From Bacteroides sp. AN502(2024) (GTDB taxonomy: Bacteria > Bacteroidota > Bacteroidia > Bacteroidales > Bacteroidaceae), in assembly GCF_041227145.1 (NCBI RefSeq), contig NZ_JBGFSP010000003.1, positions 1,736,001 to 1,800,000 of the forward strand: a stretch of 64,000 nucleotides of DNA, read 5' to 3'. Below, one piece after another: positions 31,301 to 41,186 of this stretch (positions are counted from its first letter, which is position 1; every line of letters starts with the position of its first letter). The notes under the pieces were generated by a model. The model saw nothing but the letters and a program-made list of their open reading frames with translations, searched no databases and was not told the origin of the DNA. The position numbers were made by a program, and so were the translations under genes.

Positions 31301-33073
31301 ATGAAAACAATAAAAATAATCATCATATCACTTCTTGTCGGACTGAACCTGACTTCCTGCGATTTCCTGGAAAAGGACCCGACATACACTACTCCAGAAA
31401 ACTTTTTCAAGAATGAAGCGGACGCCGCCTCTTGGCTAACAGGAACCTATGCCATTCTAGGACAAAGTCCTTTCTACGGAAATGAATTCTTATACCTTGT
31501 AGGAGGTGACGACCTGGGGCACTATGGTGGTGCCAACCGCGGACCTAACAAAACCGGGCTGATCTGCAACAATGCCAATACAAGCGATCCGGCCGTTGCA
31601 GCATTGTGGTACACATTATACTCCGGCATCAACAGAGCCAATATTTTTCTGGAAAACATTGATGCAGTGCCCGATATGAACGACAACACCCGCAAACAGT
31701 ACAAAGCGGAAGCCCGCTTCTTACGCGCATTCTATTATTTCACTTTGGTGGAATGTTGGGGTGATGTACCTTTCAAAACCAGTTCTACAGAAGATGCTTA
31801 TAACCTCTCTATTCCGCGTACGGACAAACAGACGATTTATGATTTTATCATTAAAGAGATGTATGGCTCTGCCGAAGATCTCAAATCCGCTCAAGATTTG
31901 AACTATATGCCGGGACGTGTTTCCAAATCGGCAGCTTGGGGAATGTTGGCGCGTGTATATATGTTCAGGGCCGGTGAACCTAAACGTGACAAAGAAGTGG
32001 GTTTGGCCAATAACATGACCAGTGCCGAGATCACAGAATATTTCAAAAAAGCAAGTTACTATGCACAGTTAGTCAGGAACGAAGGTCATTCACTGACTGC
32101 CAAATATTGGGATTTCTTTATCGACATTTGTTCTGATAAGTATAACACAGCTCTCAATAAGGAGGGTGCCAAGGCTAATGAAAGTATTTGGGAGGTAGAA
32201 TTTGCAGGTAACCGTTCAACGGATGTACGTGCAGAAGGAAGAATTGGCAATATCATTGGAATTCAGGGGAAAGATCTTTCTTCCAAAGCATCCATCATCG
32301 GTAAAGGTGATCCGGGTTATGCATACGCTTTTATCTGGAATACTCCCAAACTACTCGAGCTGTATGAAGCAAACGGTGACATTGACCGTTGCAACTGGAA
32401 CATCGCCCCATTCACTTACACCCAGTCGGCAGGAGAAGGTACCCCTGTAGACGGTCGTGAATTTGTGAAAGGAAAAAGAGATGAAGTAGAACATCAATAT
32501 TGGGACAAATCCTTCAGCTATGGTAAAACAGAGCCGGGTTCCACTTACGGTGATCGTGAATCGAAGAACGATGCCAACAAGAACCGCAACAGGGCTGCCG
32601 CCAAATACCGTAGAGAATATGAAGCAGACAAGAAGAGCAAGAACGATACTTCCATCAACTTCCCCCTTCTCCGCTACTCGGACATTCTGCTAATGATTGC
32701 AGAAGCAGAGAATGAGGTCAACCATGGCCCTAACGCTCTGGCTTATGAATGTATCAACGCAGTAAGAGAGCGTGCAGGAATCAACAAGCTTGCTGCAAAT
32801 CTGGATGAAGCCGACTTCCGGGAAGCGATCAAAGACGAACGTGCCATGGAACTCTGCTTCGAATATACACGTCGTTTCGACCTGATCCGTTGGGGAGATT
32901 ATTATAAACTGATGCAGGAACAAGTGGACAAGGCACAGAGTGACGAATCCTGGAAATTCGGAATCAATGTATATACTTACTTCGATATTCCGAAGTCGTA
33001 CAACTATTTCCCGATTCCTGCTAATGAAATAGGATCAAACGGTGCTATCAAAACGAATAATCCGGGTTGGTAA
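31301..33073 (+). CDS. SusD/RagB-family lipoprotein of the glycosaminoglycan locus
   Basis: 590 residues. Lipobox LNLTSC predicts a surface lipoprotein. The C-terminal signature REAIKDERAMELCFEYTRRFDLIRW and NYFPIPANEI are typical of SusD/RagB. It forms the lid on the preceding SusC channel and binds the target glycan. The gene lies 27 bases after SusC and 30 bases before the DUF5017 gene, in one operon. Confidence 0.96.
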   Translation: MKTIKIIIISLLVGLNLTSCDFLEKDPTYTTPENFFKNEADAASWLTGTYAILGQSPFYGNEFLYLVGGDDLGHYGGANRGPNKTGLICNNANTSDPAVAALWYTLYSGINRANIFLENIDAVPDMNDNTRKQYKAEARFLRAFYYFTLVECWGDVPFKTSSTEDAYNLSIPRTDKQTIYDFIIKEMYGSAEDLKSAQDLNYMPGRVSKSAAWGMLARVYMFRAGEPKRDKEVGLANNMTSAEITEYFKKASYYAQLVRNEGHSLTAKYWDFFIDICSDKYNTALNKEGAKANESIWEVEFAGNRSTDVRAEGRIGNIIGIQGKDLSSKASIIGKGDPGYAYAFIWNTPKLLELYEANGDIDRCNWNIAPFTYTQSAGEGTPVDGREFVKGKRDEVEHQYWDKSFSYGKTEPGSTYGDRESKNDANKNRNRAAAKYRREYEADKKSKNDTSINFPLLRYSDILLMIAEAENEVNHGPNALAYECINAVRERAGINKLAANLDEADFREAIKDERAMELCFEYTRRFDLIRWGDYYKLMQEQVDKAQSDESWKFGINVYTYFDIPKSYNYFPIPANEIGSNGAIKTNNPGW

Positions 33074-33103
33074 ATCGCTTATTAACTTTAAAAAGAAAAG
33101 GAT

Positions 33104-34204
33104 ATGAAGACAATATATAAAAGTTTGATGACTATCGCTTTTGCCGGACTATGTCTCGCTTCATGCGACAAGGAATTAAAAGAAGAAACAGCCATGGAAG
33201 TGGGTGTGGTGACAGACAGCAATGTCAGCTTCGATGGCCAAACGGTGACTGTAAAGAAAGGGAGTCCGGTAACGTTCAGCTTCGATGGCAACCCTGACTT
33301 TATCAGTTTCTTCAGCGGAGAAATAGGACACGAGTACAAACACCGGAACAGAATTGAAATGCAACCGGAAGACGTAGAAAGATGTGAAATCAACTTCTCC
33401 GTAGTATATGACTATGGCAGTCCGAAAACCATCGAAGGTTCTACTCACATATTAATATCTGATCAATTCAGAGGAATTAGTGGCAACAATGTAGAGAAAG
33501 ACAAAGAAGCTGTTACCAACTGTAACTGGACGGAACTTGTCAGCCAGAAGGATCTTCCCAAAGCGACCAAAGTTTCTAAAGACTATTCTTGCCCATTGAC
33601 TTCTTACTTGGGCAAGGAAATCAGCATTGCTTTCCGCCTTAATCCTCTTGATAATAGCAGCACCATGCCTGTCGTACATATTAAGAACTTACAGCTTAAC
33701 CTGGAGTTCAACAATGGAAAATCAACTACAATTAATGCGAAGAACTTCGAATTCTCGGCTTTAAATGTAACCTATAATTTAGACGATCTTTCAAAAAACA
33801 ACTCTCATCTTACCAAGTTGAAGGAAGCATTAGGTAACAAAAAACTCACACTTGAAGAGATGAAAAGCGCAGAATATGAAGGCCCAATAGCATACGCTAC
33901 TGTAGACGGCAATATTCCTTATTTCTGGAGAATTAGCCAGCCGAACGATTTCTTAACCAGTGGAGGAGGAGCAGGATATACCCAAGGGGACAGTTGGCTT
34001 ATCTCCCATCCGATCCTACTCAATGGTTCCTGCAATCCTGACGCCGGTGTGGCCATCAAGAATATCTCACAATCATTAGAGATATACTCGCATACCTATG
34101 AAGAGACCGGTACATATACCGCTACCTTCGTAGCCAACAATGCAAACTACGTCCATCAAGGTGGTCAAGTAATACGTGAACTGACTATAAACGTTGTAGA
34201 ATAA
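33104..34204 (+). CDS. DUF5017 surface lipoprotein in the SusE position
   Basis: 366 residues with lipobox LCLASC. The N-terminal ~120 residues form an Ig/PKD-like domain; the PDFISFFSGEIGHEYKHR signature is that of DUF5017 proteins, which sit after SusC/SusD in many loci and are presumed surface glycan-binding proteins. The remainder is probably a C-terminal binding module rich in beta strands. It is the last gene of the operon and a strong terminator follows at 34284. Glycan-binding is inferred from position. Confidence 0.8.
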   Translation: MKTIYKSLMTIAFAGLCLASCDKELKEETAMEVGVVTDSNVSFDGQTVTVKKGSPVTFSFDGNPDFISFFSGEIGHEYKHRNRIEMQPEDVERCEINFSVVYDYGSPKTIEGSTHILISDQFRGISGNNVEKDKEAVTNCNWTELVSQKDLPKATKVSKDYSCPLTSYLGKEISIAFRLNPLDNSSTMPVVHIKNLQLNLEFNNGKSTTINAKNFEFSALNVTYNLDDLSKNNSHLTKLKEALGNKKLTLEEMKSAEYEGPIAYATVDGNIPYFWRISQPNDFLTSGGGAGYTQGDSWLISHPILLNGSCNPDAGVAIKNISQSLEIYSHTYEETGTYTATFVANNANYVHQGGQVIRELTINVVE

Positions 34205-34283
34205 AAGCATATCCCCCAATTTTTCTAACCTTCAATCATAGAAAACGTTTATAAAAATCAGACTTTGATCAATTTAACATCAG

Positions 34284-34313
34284 AAAGAGAGGGACTGCGA
34301 GGTTCCTCTCTTT
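34284..34313 (+). terminator. Rho-independent terminator after the transporter operon
   Basis: Perfect 9-bp stem AAAGAGAGG (34284-34292) and CCTCTCTTT (34305-34313), 12-base loop, followed by T-rich sequence. It separates the glycan operon from the dihydrouridine synthase promoter. Confidence 0.85.
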
Positions 34314-34323
34314 TACTTTTCGC

Positions 34324-34331
34324 TATCTTTG
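34324..34331 (+). promoter_or_regulatory. -7 promoter element for the dihydrouridine synthase gene
   Basis: TATCTTTG directly after the upstream terminator and 10-16 bases before the possible ATGs at 34342 and 34348, giving a very short leader. The short distance favours 34348. Confidence 0.6.
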
Positions 34332-34341
34332 CACAAAAAGA

Positions 34342-35292
34342 ATGATAATGCCAAAGATTCTTCCTATTCATTTTGCCCCGTTACAAGGTTATACTGAAGT
34401 ATTTTACCGTAATGCTCATGCCGCCTGCTTCGGAGGTATAGATACTTATTACACCCCATTTGTACGACTCGAAAAAGGCGGATTCCGCCATAGAGATGTC
34501 CGAGGAATCGACCTCGAGAATAATCAGGTTCCCCATCTGATTCCCCAACTGATAGCCCCTTCTTCTGAGAAGGCAGAAAAAATCTTATCCCTATTCATTG
34601 AAAAGGGCTATAAGGAAGTCGATATCAATATGGGATGTCCTTTTCCCATGCTGGCTAAACGCCACAATGGTTCCGGCATTCTTCCTTATCCCGAAGAAGT
34701 GCAGGCATTACTTAGCCTGATTACAAAATATCCGCAAATAAGTTTCTCCATCAAAATGAGGTTGGGCTGGGAAGATCCGGAAGAATGCCTTAAACTGGCT
34801 CCGATTATCAATGAGCTACCTCTACGACAAGTGGTTATGCATCCCCGCTTGGGAAAACAGCAATACAAAGGAGAAGTAGACCTTAAAGCATTTGAGACTT
34901 TTCAGAGAGCCTGCAAACATCCTCTTATCTATAATGGGGATATCAATAGCGTGAAAGATATTCACCGTATTCAGGTACAGTTTCCCGGATTAGCCGGAAT
35001 GATGATCGGACGAGGCTTACTTGCCAACCCGGCATTAGCTTTGGAGTATAGGCAAAACCGTACACTCGAGTTCAATGAAATGAAAGAAAAATTGCAATCT
35101 ATGCACAAATGCGTATACAATCAATATGCAGAACAGTTAGAAGGAGGAGAGAAACAGCTTCTGAACAAAATGAAAACTTTCTGGGAATATTTAATGCCGC
35201 AAGCAGACAAAAAATTACTGAAAGCAATTCATAAAAGCACCGACCTCAACAAATATAATCAGGCAGTCCTTGCCTTTTTTAATCAGCAATAA
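34342..35292 (+). CDS. tRNA-dihydrouridine synthase (Dus family)
   Basis: 316 residues (314 if MPKILPIHFAPLQG at 34348 is used). A FMN-dependent TIM barrel: FAPLQGYTE near the N-terminus, catalytic Cys in VDINMGCPFPMLAKRHNGSG, IKMRLGW, VVMHPRLGKQQYKG with the active-site Lys-x-x-Y pattern, and the phosphate-binding GMMIGRGLLANP. It reduces specific uridines in the tRNA D-loop. It is a housekeeping gene lying between glycan-locus genes; from memory the same occurs in B. thetaiotaomicron. Which uridine is modified is not evident. Confidence 0.92.
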   Translation: MIMPKILPIHFAPLQGYTEVFYRNAHAACFGGIDTYYTPFVRLEKGGFRHRDVRGIDLENNQVPHLIPQLIAPSSEKAEKILSLFIEKGYKEVDINMGCPFPMLAKRHNGSGILPYPEEVQALLSLITKYPQISFSIKMRLGWEDPEECLKLAPIINELPLRQVVMHPRLGKQQYKGEVDLKAFETFQRACKHPLIYNGDINSVKDIHRIQVQFPGLAGMMIGRGLLANPALALEYRQNRTLEFNEMKEKLQSMHKCVYNQYAEQLEGGEKQLLNKMKTFWEYLMPQADKKLLKAIHKSTDLNKYNQAVLAFFNQQ

Positions 35293-35314
35293 ACTAATAA
35301 CCGGTAATTTTACG

Positions 35315-35322
35315 TAATTTTG
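35315..35322 (+). promoter_or_regulatory. -7 promoter element for the porin gene
   Basis: TAATTTTG matches TAnnTTTG, 23 bases before the ATG at 35346. Confidence 0.6.
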
Positions 35323-35345
35323 CACCCGTTTACAAACATGCAATA

Positions 35346-36605
35346 ATGAAAAAGTACATTCTCTTATTTCTTTGCCTGATCATCGTATCGGGTAGTTTCG
35401 CACAAATGCAGGATTTCAAGTTCAAATTCTACGGACAGATTCGCACTGACTTTTATTATAATAGTCGTGCTAATGAAGAAACCGTAGACGGATTGTTTTA
35501 TATGTATCCGAAAGATAAGGCACATGATCCGGACGGAAACGATTTAAACTCAACATCCAACAGTAATTTCTATACCTTATACTCACGTCTCGGAGTAGAC
35601 GTTGCCGGTCCCCAACTGGGAACAGCCAAGACATCTGCCAAAGTAGAAGTTGACTTTCGCGGTACAGGTACTTCTTATTCAGTCATTCGACTCCGCCATG
35701 CTTATTTGAATCTGGATTGGGGAAAATCAGCTTTATTGCTCGGACAAAACTGTCATCCATTATTTGGAGATGTGTCTCCACAGATTCTCAACCTCTCTGT
35801 GGGAGCACCGTTCCAACCCTTCAGCCGTGCACCACAAATTCGTTATCGCTATACAAACCAGAATTTCCAACTTACCGGAGCTGCAGTGTGGCAATCACAA
35901 TATACTTCGCAAGGCATCAATCCCGACAAACCGAAAGAGAGCAAAAAAAGTCATGAATACTTAAAAAACGGTTGCATCCCAGAGATATATGTAGGGGCTG
36001 ACTACAAGAAAGACGGCTTATTGGCGGGTATCGGCATTGAATTGTTATCATTAAAGCCACGCACCTATGCCTTGGGGGCAAACGGAGATAAATATAAAAT
36101 AGACGAACGCATCACCACCCTTTCTTACGAGGCCCATGCGAAATATACCTGTAAAAACTGGTTTATTGCCGCAAAGAGCGTATTGGGTTCCAACCTTACA
36201 CAGGCTTCCGGATTAGGCGGATTCGGCATTAAGTCAGTCAACGAGCACACCGGAGAACAAAAATATACTCCAATACGTTTCTCCAGCTCTTGGTTGAATA
36301 TGGTCTACGGACAGAAATGGAAATCCGGTATTTTTGTGGGTTACGCTAAAAATCTGGGAACAAGCGATGCATTATATGCTCCCAATGGAACTGACGTTCA
36401 AGTGTATGGAACAGGAACAAGCCTCGACCAGTTGGTAACAGCAGGAGCAGAACTAACCTATAATGTTCCCCACTGGAAATTCGGATTGGAATATACCTTA
36501 AGCTCTGCATGGTATGGCTCACTCAATGCCTCCAATGGAAAAATCAGAGATACTCATACCGTATGTAACAACCGCATTGTCGCCGTTGCCCTGTTTATGT
36601 TCTAA
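35346..36605 (+). CDS. DcaP-like outer membrane porin
   Basis: 419 residues. A signal peptide (SGSFAQ) is followed by amphipathic beta strands and a terminal Phe (VALFMF), the usual barrel-assembly signal. Phrases such as FKFYGQIRTDFYYNSR, SRLGVDVAGP and LRHAYLNLDWGKSALLLGQ resemble DcaP-type trimeric porins. It could pass small acidic compounds across the outer membrane. It has its own promoter and is convergent with the lyase gene, so an accessory role in the glycosaminoglycan locus is only a guess. Confidence 0.7.
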   Translation: MKKYILLFLCLIIVSGSFAQMQDFKFKFYGQIRTDFYYNSRANEETVDGLFYMYPKDKAHDPDGNDLNSTSNSNFYTLYSRLGVDVAGPQLGTAKTSAKVEVDFRGTGTSYSVIRLRHAYLNLDWGKSALLLGQNCHPLFGDVSPQILNLSVGAPFQPFSRAPQIRYRYTNQNFQLTGAAVWQSQYTSQGINPDKPKESKKSHEYLKNGCIPEIYVGADYKKDGLLAGIGIELLSLKPRTYALGANGDKYKIDERITTLSYEAHAKYTCKNWFIAAKSVLGSNLTQASGLGGFGIKSVNEHTGEQKYTPIRFSSSWLNMVYGQKWKSGIFVGYAKNLGTSDALYAPNGTDVQVYGTGTSLDQLVTAGAELTYNVPHWKFGLEYTLSSAWYGSLNASNGKIRDTHTVCNNRIVAVALFMF

Positions 36606-36630
36606 CGCATTGGTTTCAACGGCATGAAAA

Positions 36631-36661
36631 ACGGTGGTTTCTCCAAGAGAAGCTACCGTTC
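36631..36661. terminator. Bidirectional hairpin between convergent porin and lyase genes
   Basis: AACGGTGGTTTCTC (36631-36644) pairs with GAGAAGCTACCGTT (36648-36661) with two G-T pairs and a 3-base loop. It lies in the convergent gap, as expected for a shared terminator, though no long T-run follows. Confidence 0.6.
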
Positions 36662-36700
36662 TCTGTCAGGGAAAGCAAATGGCCTCTTGTTGTCAGACTT

Positions 36701-39700
36701 TTATCTCCTTAACTCCACTTCAAAGCTAGCGCCATCTTTGCAATTGAACTGCAAAACAGTTTGCTTTTCATCAGAAGAAAGCAGCTTGCAAAACGAAGTT
36801 TCTGCCACATTCCATCTCCCCTTTATCGTTACAGTAACAGGTATTTCACCACTGGCATTTCCAATCCATGGTCGTGAATAGATACTACGTTCGATGCGTT
36901 TCCCATCTTTATCAAATGCTTCATCACTCGGACCACGATACAAAGCCAGATCCGGTTGTGCCACCGTCAGCTTAATCTGATCAGCAGATTCTTTATGAGC
37001 CATCACCAGGCAGGAAGTATCCACACGTTGCAATAACCCACCCGGCAATGTGTTTTCAGGGGTTTCAAACAACACATAAGAAATGACCTGTTTGGAGGCG
37101 GACTCTACAATATGTGCATTCCGGTCTTGCTGTAGTACTTTATAATCGGGCTTCTTCGCAAAATTCTTCATCACGGCTTCATTCGTCTGTGGGAGAACAG
37201 CGTATTCATACCTTCCGCTTTTCGGTGCCTTTCCATGATCTACAACCAAAGAAACCCAATCACCCTTTGTTTCCTTTCCCGTGTTTTGCATTCGCGAGTA
37301 TTGAGGAAAGTTCTTCTCCAACCGAACGGGAGTCGGGACATAATAACCCGTTCCGAGATGGTCTACCCATACGTTCTTATCTTCTTGGTCATTTTTCCAA
37401 TAATCATGTCCTGCTTTATCAGTGACCGCCAATTGGAAGATAGTCGTTTCTGTCGGGAACTCCGTATTTGTATTTTCGATATCCGAACCCAGACAGACAA
37501 TCATTCCATCGATGAAATGGTATGATTTACGTGCCCGATGTGATCCGTTGTACTTATCATGCTCATGCAACTTCATTCCGAAATTACCATTCATCTTCTG
37601 TTGAGACAAACCACCGGCAAAAGCCTCATCGGAGTAAAGCATCTCTTCCATCCCGGAATAGCTGTCTACATTGAGCACGTTAGCCTGCAATTGCTCCCAT
37701 GGCAAATGGATAGAGGTCACTCCCGGAATACGGTTCCAGTCAAACCCTTCCTGCTGCCAGCCGCTTGTGGCAGGAGTTACTGTCTGTCCCGGTGCAGCAG
37801 TCAATAGCTGCAAACTGCCGTGCGCCAGATAACGCCCATATAGATTTGCTCCAAGGTAATGCTCTGCTGCCCAGAGATAACGGGAATGTCCGCGTGCCAC
37901 AGCCGACCAGTTACTACGACGTTGAACAGAGATGCAACCATATCCCAGCGCTCTATTGCCCTGCGGATCCGGCTCCGGGCGAAAACCTTTCTCTACAAGA
38001 AGTTTTGCCACCTTACGTTCTTCGGCACTTGAAACCTTAGGCATATATTCAGGCAAATCATTTTCAACACTTGAGTCTGAAATCAGACGAAGGTAAGAAG
38101 AAGCCATCTCACTATCATATTCCTCCTTGCCATCGGGAGAACCGGCTAAAGCCATCATTGCAAAATGCATAGGAATCAGTTTACCTTTTCCATCCGGATG
38201 ACGACCGGACATGGAAAGAGGAAAGTTCAGCTTATTGCAGTAGAAACGCATAGTCAACAGTACATTTTTCACTGTTTCATGAGCTAACTCGGAAACAGCA
38301 AATTCCGTCCGGCTGAAAAGATAGATCATATTAGTTGCTCCATCGAGTCCACCCACAGCATAAGCCGGATAGTTATTGCGATGATGGAAAGCACCTCCGT
38401 CTACTTTAAACGAACCGGATAATCCCAATGCAGGACGACAACCAAAATCAATCCAACGCGAGAAAGACCGGAGATATTGTAGTTTTTCCGGTGTATCTTC
38501 CATCATTAAAATGCTGGCAATACGACCTGTAGTCTGTGTGTTGAAAGAGTCCATATCAATTCCGTTGACTTCCGGTTTAGGATATACTTCGTTAGTAATC
38601 GCATACCAACGCAATGTACGTTCGGCCTCCTGAAGTTTACCGGCTTCCCTAAGCACATCTTTCATCAGAAAATATGCCAGATACAGACCGCGAACACTAT
38701 AGCCGTAATGATGGATATTCCCCCAACAACTACCATAAGCAACTCCCTGATCGGTGATATGATCATACATTGCTAAAAACTTCTTCTTCATTTCTTCCCG
38801 AATCACCGGGTTCACCGCATTATTATAAGCAACGGCAATTCTTTTCATCAGGTCGAAATAAGCACGCATCTCCACTCCCATTTTAGTCAGCATGTCTTTA
38901 TCCCAGTTCGGTATGATCCGTTCATAAGCTTCCGAAGCACGTACCATATAAATAGGTACTCCCGATACTTGACCGTTCTTGTAAGTTATCTGATAGAAAT
39001 CATACTTCTTGCGGATGGTCTCCACTTCTTTATCAGTAGTTTTCCCTTTCGTGTAGATCATATCACGAAAACGCTTTTCCAACAGTTGCATTTCAGCCCT
39101 TTGCTTATCATTCACAGGGGTCAATTCAATATCCGGTTTCAAAAGCGAGTGTTGATAGACGACCAGCCAATGGTTGGTAGTTCCGGCATTGACAAAAGGA
39201 ACCTGCGGATCGGCCGTCTGTTGACGTGCATCAACCTTGGTAGCCGTAATCAGATGATCGATGAAAAGGCTTCCTTTTGAATTTGGAGCAATCATCCGAA
39301 GCTCATTCATGCCTTCTTCCGGTGTGCCTTGCATATCACGTTCATAGCAGACCCATGCGGCACGCCAACCACTGAAATTAATGCCGAAAGGAAAAGAGGT
39401 ACATTTTTTGCCGTCTTTCAGAAACTGAAACTCAATGGTCGAATCCTGAGGAATTTCATTATAAACCCACACAATAAAGGCCGAAAGGTATAAATCCCTG
39501 CCAGTCGGATCCTTTTTTTCAAACCTCAAGTCCTTCTTGAGTTCTAAGATACCTCCCGGTTCAAATGTCCATTCCAACGAATGTTTTCCATCTTTATAAT
39601 GCCAATCAGATAGTGACAAGCGGGAACGGATAGCGGTGATGCAATCCGGAATTTGCGGTTCTTCAAAAGAAAACATCCGTTCATCTGTTACGACTTGCGC

Positions 39701-39781
39701 ATGAAGGAATGTTGAACACAAAAGAAAGAACAGAGTGGATACTCCTAATTTAGTAAGCAAAGAATGAGATGCATCTTCCAT
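36701..39781 (-). CDS. Polysaccharide lyase family 8, chondroitin sulfate ABC lyase type
   Basis: 1026 residues with a signal peptide ending FLHAQ. An N-terminal lectin-like domain (residues ~30-190, [11 protein letters not shown]) precedes the alpha/alpha toroid (~230-600) and C-terminal beta-sandwich domains. [16 protein letters not shown] supplies His467 and Tyr474, seven apart as in the catalytic His501/Tyr508 of Proteus chondroitinase [11 protein letters not shown] gives Arg527. It cuts chondroitin, dermatan or hyaluronan by beta-elimination to unsaturated disaccharides, probably in the periplasm. It matches BT3324 by position and type (from memory). It is transcribed towards the porin, apart from the main operon; a weak TTTCTTTG box lies at 39815-39822. 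Confidence 0.92.
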   Translation of the reverse strand: MEDASHSLLTKLGVSTLFFLLCSTFLHAQVVTDERMFSFEEPQIPDCITAIRSRLSLSDWHYKDGKHSLEWTFEPGGILELKKDLRFEKKDPTGRDLYLSAFIVWVYNEIPQDSTIEFQFLKDGKKCTSFPFGINFSGWRAAWVCYERDMQGTPEEGMNELRMIAPNSKGSLFIDHLITATKVDARQQTADPQVPFVNAGTTNHWLVVYQHSLLKPDIELTPVNDKQRAEMQLLEKRFRDMIYTKGKTTDKEVETIRKKYDFYQITYKNGQVSGVPIYMVRASEAYERIIPNWDKDMLTKMGVEMRAYFDLMKRIAVAYNNAVNPVIREEMKKKFLAMYDHITDQGVAYGSCWGNIHHYGYSVRGLYLAYFLMKDVLREAGKLQEAERTLRWYAITNEVYPKPEVNGIDMDSFNTQTTGRIASILMMEDTPEKLQYLRSFSRWIDFGCRPALGLSGSFKVDGGAFHHRNNYPAYAVGGLDGATNMIYLFSRTEFAVSELAHETVKNVLLTMRFYCNKLNFPLSMSGRHPDGKGKLIPMHFAMMALAGSPDGKEEYDSEMASSYLRLISDSSVENDLPEYMPKVSSAEERKVAKLLVEKGFRPEPDPQGNRALGYGCISVQRRSNWSAVARGHSRYLWAAEHYLGANLYGRYLAHGSLQLLTAAPGQTVTPATSGWQQEGFDWNRIPGVTSIHLPWEQLQANVLNVDSYSGMEEMLYSDEAFAGGLSQQKMNGNFGMKLHEHDKYNGSHRARKSYHFIDGMIVCLGSDIENTNTEFPTETTIFQLAVTDKAGHDYWKNDQEDKNVWVDHLGTGYYVPTPVRLEKNFPQYSRMQNTGKETKGDWVSLVVDHGKAPKSGRYEYAVLPQTNEAVMKNFAKKPDYKVLQQDRNAHIVESASKQVISYVLFETPENTLPGGLLQRVDTSCLVMAHKESADQIKLTVAQPDLALYRGPSDEAFDKDGKRIERSIYSRPWIGNASGEIPVTVTIKGRWNVAETSFCKLLSSDEKQTVLQFNCKDGASFEVELRR

Positions 39782-39822
39782 TTTCCTATTCGTTTAAAAT
39801 TATTCTTTCGAATACAAAGAAA

Positions 39823-39846
39823 CCCCTCTTTTCGGAAAAAGAGAGG
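39823..39846 (-). terminator. Hairpin terminator downstream of the DUF4348-like lipoprotein gene
   Basis: Read on the minus strand, CCTCTCTTTTTC pairs with GAAAAGAGGGG and is followed by TTTCTTT. It separates the lipoprotein gene from the lyase gene. Confidence 0.6.
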
Positions 39847-39917
39847 TCCAAATTGTACAAAATATCTCAAATAACGTACCAAGTATCAAGCCTCAAATAA
39901 CTGACTAATACTTGATA

Positions 39918-40478
39918 CTAAGGATGCATTTGTTTGAATGTGGCATTTTCCTCTTTTACATTCTGAATCGTCTGCTTCAGTTCTCCAATCGGCAAGTCAT
40001 ATCCATACCAACCTGTATAGCAATCTACCACATACCATTTCCCGTCAGACTGCAATTCGAACTCGACACGCAAATCCACTTCAGACTCTTCATAGCCTGC
40101 CTCAAAGATTTTGTGTTTCGGTTCATTCAGCGTAAACTTAGAGACATAAACTCCTCCTTCTTCCTGGGTGATACGTTCTTCCTTCATGGTTTCACTATCC
40201 AACAACGGCCATTTCTCCTGAGTGAAAGGGAATGTCTTCTCTGTTTCGCCGTCATCTGCCAATAAAATAATCGGAGTCTTTAATGGGAACTTGATACGGG
40301 TATATTGGAAGGCTGCACTGGAAGTAAATTGTTCCAGAAACGATTTGAAATCTTCACCGTCTTGCGTAGTCAGTTCACCATCAGCTTTTGTTCTGGAACT
40401 ATTACCGCAGGAAATCAGAGAAACACCTGCAAGCAACATCATAGCCAGCAAGCAGCATACAAACTTTTTAGCTCTCAT
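39918..40478 (-). CDS. DUF4348-like lipoprotein
   Basis: 186 residues with lipobox VSLISC. The body (FPLKTPIILL, then KWYVVDCYTGWYGYDLP) resembles the NTF2-like DUF4348 lipoproteins of Bacteroides, whose function is unknown; I am moderately sure of the family. A near-identical, truncated second copy lies at 50533-50900. It forms the left border of the accessory island and has its own promoter at 40513-40520. Confidence 0.65.
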   Translation of the reverse strand: MRAKKFVCCLLAMMLLAGVSLISCGNSSRTKADGELTTQDGEDFKSFLEQFTSSAAFQYTRIKFPLKTPIILLADDGETEKTFPFTQEKWPLLDSETMKEERITQEEGGVYVSKFTLNEPKHKIFEAGYEESEVDLRVEFELQSDGKWYVVDCYTGWYGYDLPIGELKQTIQNVKEENATFKQMHP

Positions 40479-40512
40479 AACACGATATAAATTAAGAGTT
40501 TAATCGACACCG

Positions 40513-40520
40513 CAAAGATA
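40513..40520 (-). promoter_or_regulatory. -7 promoter element for the DUF4348-like gene
   Basis: The minus strand reads TATCTTTG. The duplicate upstream region at 50935-50942 reads TATCATTG, one base off, so the copy has probably lost promoter strength. Confidence 0.65.
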
Positions 40521-40845
40521 GTAACAAGTTTGGTTCTGCAATACTTTTATACATTAAAATTGGTCCAAATCACACGGCTCTTTCCATTTAAACCTGTTTT
40601 GTTCTCTCAAAGATGCAGAAAGACATCATACCGGGAGTTCTTCTCTATGTTTGAAAGGCACAAAACATCTGCCATCTGCAACAAAATCATGCTAAATCGA
40701 TGAACACAAGAGACTTATGCTGTTGCAGATACATGTTGCAGATGGTTGCAGATAAAGTTATCTGCAACATATTATTCAAATACCGGATTAGTACAGTTGC
40801 CTACACACCGCACAATGTTTATGTAGTGCAAAACAAGTATTCAAA

Positions 40846-40985
40846 CACTTTGCGCCTTGAAAACAAAGTGTTTCGCGCCTTGAAACAAAGTGTTCAGCGC
40901 CTTGAAACAAAGTGTTCACCGTGTTGAAACAAAGTGTTCCACCATATTGAAACAAAGTGTTCCACCGTATTGAAACAAAGTGTTC
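40846..40985. repeat. 22-23-bp tandem repeat array
   Basis: Units share the core TTGAAACAAAGTGTTC: complete units at 40869-40890, 40891-40912, 40913-40934, 40935-40957 and 40958-40980, a diverged one at 40846-40868, and a sixth split by the IS insertion whose remainder (ACCATATTGAAGCAGAG) resumes at 42501. Units are contiguous, so this is not a CRISPR array. Confidence 0.85.
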
Positions 40986-41186
40986 TGACTTATACTAGAA
41001 ATGGTTGTCACTTTTAGAGGCTAGTTACTAAATAAGTTGTCACATTCTGTTATTCATAACTAAAACAGTTGTTAGTTTCTTCCCTTTGCTCCTAAGATAG
41101 TTGTCATACGTAAAAACAATGGACAAATCTGAGTGTGCTCGGGCTCTCGGTATCGCAAATATAGTATTTATTTATCATATGGAACC

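Noticed and set aside
40700..40927. 75-codon open frame across the MITE-like arm and tandem array
   Set aside because: The reading follows the repeats and has no protein-like character or promoter.
40846..40985. Possible CRISPR array
   Set aside because: Contiguous units without spacers and no cas genes.
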